Assembly (NCBI GenBank): GCA_036897625.1
Contig: JAYMTA010000733.1
Coordinates: 1 to 24,818, forward strand
Direction of reading: 5' to 3'
Length of the DNA stretch: 24,818 bases
From: Pelargonium cotyledonis
Taxonomy: Eukaryota > Streptophyta > Magnoliopsida > Geraniales > Geraniaceae
Shown here: positions 23,381 through 24,818 of the stretch, in pieces
Layout: each line of letters starts with the position of its first letter
Position numbering within the stretch: position 1 is the first letter of the stretch
The notes under the pieces: generated by a model
Told to the model about the DNA's origin: nothing
What the model saw: the letters and a program-made list of their open reading frames with translations, nothing else
Databases searched by the model: none
Position numbers and translations under genes: made by a program

Positions 23381-23716
23381 TTACCAGATTGGTTTGACCC
23401 TGAAATTCTTCCTGTTGGACTTCACTTTTGAGACCATCCACTCCTCAAAAGCTTTAGGCTCATAAGGTATCCTCAAAACACCTTCATTGCTAAATCCATA
23501 TTCCTCAGCTGACTTATGAAGAAGCTCCAAAAAATCGGCATCACCTAGAGCAGCTCTATGCATCACGAAACGACTTGACGTTTCACCACAAATTCCCACT
23601 TGTACCGGGAAATAGCCTCTAGGAGTCTCCATTCTTGGAGAACTTGAGCTCACGAGTCTCTTCACTCCTTGAGCTCCAATGATGAATTTGCTCATTTTGC
23701 TACTCTTAACTCCCAT
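23381..23716 (-). CDS. SAUR: SAUR-family auxin-responsive protein, single exon, 111 aa
   Basis: The domain core is PRGYFPVQVGICGETSSRFV (32-51), followed by DFLELLHKSAEEYGFSNEGV (61-80) and LRIPYEPKAFEEWM (81-94). This is the SAUR pattern: a PxGxxxVxVG start, a RFV strand, a FxxLLxxAEExxGF helix and a final IPC/Y turn. SAUR proteins in general promote cell expansion by inhibiting PP2C.D phosphatases and so keeping plasma-membrane H+-ATPases active. The gene has no intron, which is usual for the family. I chose the ATG at 23716 (MGVKSSKMSKF). An in-frame ATG at 23797 lies upstream of the TATA-like TTTAAATATA and would add 27 unlike residues. By context it may belong to the SAUR76-78 group, but the sequence alone does not prove that. 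Confidence 0.9.
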   Translation of the reverse strand: MGVKSSKMSKFIIGAQGVKRLVSSSSPRMETPRGYFPVQVGICGETSSRFVMHRAALGDADFLELLHKSAEEYGFSNEGVLRIPYEPKAFEEWMVSKVKSNRKNFRVKPIW

Positions 23717-23778
23717 TTTCAAATCTTGTGAACTTTTGATATAATTTTTCTTTATGTTTTCGATGGTCTTGTGTAATC

Positions 23779-23788
23779 TATATTTAAA
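23779..23788 (-). promoter_or_regulatory. Candidate TATA box of the SAUR gene
   Basis: On the minus strand TTTAAATATA lies about 65-70 bases upstream of the chosen start codon at 23716, putting transcription start near 23750. Upstream there is one canonical auxin-response core TGTCTC (plus-strand GAGACA at 24155-24160, about 440 bases before the ATG) and a G-box CACGTG near 24492-24497. Single cores of this kind are weak evidence for auxin control. Confidence 0.45.
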
Positions 23789-23799
23789 GCAGTACATAT

Positions 23800-24660
23800 C
23801 ATGTCCTATTGGTCACAAAGTAGATGTTACTTTTTGATAATGACATTTTATAGCGACAACTAAACTAATTCAATAACATGTCATAGTTTGTGTTACAATT
23901 ATTTTGCCGATAACACTGGAATTGAGTGTACGTAGTTAGTGAAAAATTGCCTATTATATTTTGTCGTATTTGTATTGGACACTGCGTACGAAATAAGTAC
24001 TTTAGACACAACTTATATGAAAGTACAGCTGACCAAATAATAATAAAATATTTACTCCTCTAATAAATCCAATAAAAGGGCAAAAATGATATTAAAAAAT
24101 AGGGGAAGTTCTTATAAAAGATAAAAAAAAAATAGGGGAAGCTTACATAAGGAAGAGACATATAGGTATGAGCTAAATGTTTGTGTTTATAAAAAAAAAA
24201 TGCATCTATAATAAGATATTATCTACAATAATTTACTATAAAAAAAAATGATTTGCATAATGTTGTTTGAGATGATAGAAATCAATAAAATCATGAAAAG
24301 TATTATATTTTACCTCCTAAATTATTCAATATTTTCTAAATTGGTTTTCAATTAAAATTTTGTTTTATTTTATAAACTATCTATAGTGTTCAATTTTGTT
24401 ATATTAAAAAAATTATACCTTCAACTATGTTATTTTGTTTTGAATGATTCTAATGCATAACAATACTGTCAAAGTAGGTTGACGTGACAAACACGTGACA
24501 ATTAAATTATCTAAATTTATGAATGAGATCATTTTAGAACAAAATTATATAAAGAGCGGTCAATAGAAAATGGTAAATCGGGATTCGGGTGCCGCAACCC
24601 GTGAGTTCGGGTTTAAATTGTAGGGGAAATTGCAAATGACAACCATGATCTATTGACTTA
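23800..24660. other. AT-rich upstream region of the SAUR gene, no gene seen
   Basis: There are many A-runs and stops in every frame, and no recognisable exon. About 24310-24500 has irregular phrases (CAATTTTGTTATATT, CCTTCAACTATGTTATTTTG, TTGACGTGACA, ACACGTGACA) that look like remnants of dispersed plant repeats. Its proximal part must contain the SAUR promoter. Confidence 0.5.
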
Positions 24661-24818
24661 AAACAGATGAGTCCCTAAAACTTTTTTTCAAAGCAGATGA
24701 ATCTCTATTACGCTTTTTCAAAGCAGATGAGTCATTACAACTTGTTTTCAAAGCAGATGACCACCTAAAACTTTTTTTCAAAGCAGATGACCACCTAAAC
24801 TTGCAAATGATTATTTCG
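24661..24818. repeat. 30-bp tandem repeat running off the window end
   Basis: Units of exactly 30 bases start at 24661, 24691, 24721, 24751 and 24781. Each begins AARCAGATGA, followed by a variable TCCCTAAAAC-like part and then CTTTTTTTCA. Units 4 and 5 share CCACCTAAA. The last unit decays into TTGCAAATGATT, a word close to TTGCAAATGACAACC just before the array (about 24629). The array is cut by the window edge, so its true length is unknown. Confidence 0.85.

Noticed and set aside
23717..23797. N-terminal extension of the SAUR protein to the in-frame ATG at 23797
   Set aside because: The added 27 residues do not look like SAUR proteins, and the upstream ATG lies before the TATA-like motif at 23779-23788, so it is probably not transcribed.
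24661..24818. CRISPR-like array or repeat-protein exon at the window end
   Set aside because: Units are directly adjacent without unique spacers, in plant nuclear DNA. The open minus-strand frame follows from the 30-base period and low complexity, and no start codon or domain is evident.

Overview
This is a gene-rich piece of a plant nuclear genome, almost certainly a eudicot. The reasons are four multi-exon or plant-specific genes with GT-AG introns, AT-rich introns and spacers, plant promoter motifs (Site II TGGGCY elements and telo-boxes), and several families of small plant transposable elements. No bacterial, organellar or viral genes are visible. I assembled the gene models by hand by joining exons in phase. 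Each of the three spliced models closes into one uninterrupted reading frame of the size expected for its family.

Layout: 1-2690 is an AT-rich spacer and the upstream region of the first gene, with a diverged ~300-bp tandem duplication at 1555-2150. 2697-10087 (+) is a 16-exon SAC-domain phosphoinositide phosphatase (817 aa, SAC2-SAC5 clade). Its introns carry a degenerate tandem repeat, a MITE-like inverted repeat, a complete 280-bp TRIM-type LTR retrotransposon with a 5-bp target-site duplication, and a Stowaway-like MITE. 10088-11490 is a convergent spacer with decayed repeats. 11491-13881 (-) is a 5-exon gene for cytosolic ribosomal protein SA (uS2, 306 aa). 13882-14899 is a divergent promoter region. 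14900-21910 (+) is a 16-exon gene for the CEBPZ/Noc1-type nucleolar protein SLOW WALKER 2 (1063 aa). 21911-23380 is spacer. 23381-23716 (-) is an intronless SAUR gene (111 aa). 23800-24818 is AT-rich spacer ending in a 30-bp tandem repeat that runs off the window.

How the genes relate: RPSA and SWA2 are a head-to-head pair sharing about 1 kb of DNA. Each side carries a cluster of three Site II elements plus a telo-box, the usual combination for coordinated expression of ribosomal and ribosome-biogenesis genes. One gene product is part of the 40S subunit and the other is needed for nucleolar pre-60S assembly. The SAC phosphatase (endomembrane phosphoinositides) and the SAUR (auxin growth response) have no evident functional link to the pair. 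From memory of Arabidopsis loci, however, all four families lie close together there on two duplicated chromosome-1 segments, so the block looks like old conserved microsynteny.

I found no unambiguously new biological system. The most distinctive items are the intact tiny TRIM element, the shared Site II/telo-box promoter, the repeat-filled first introns, and two apparently related ~30-bp minisatellite arrays.
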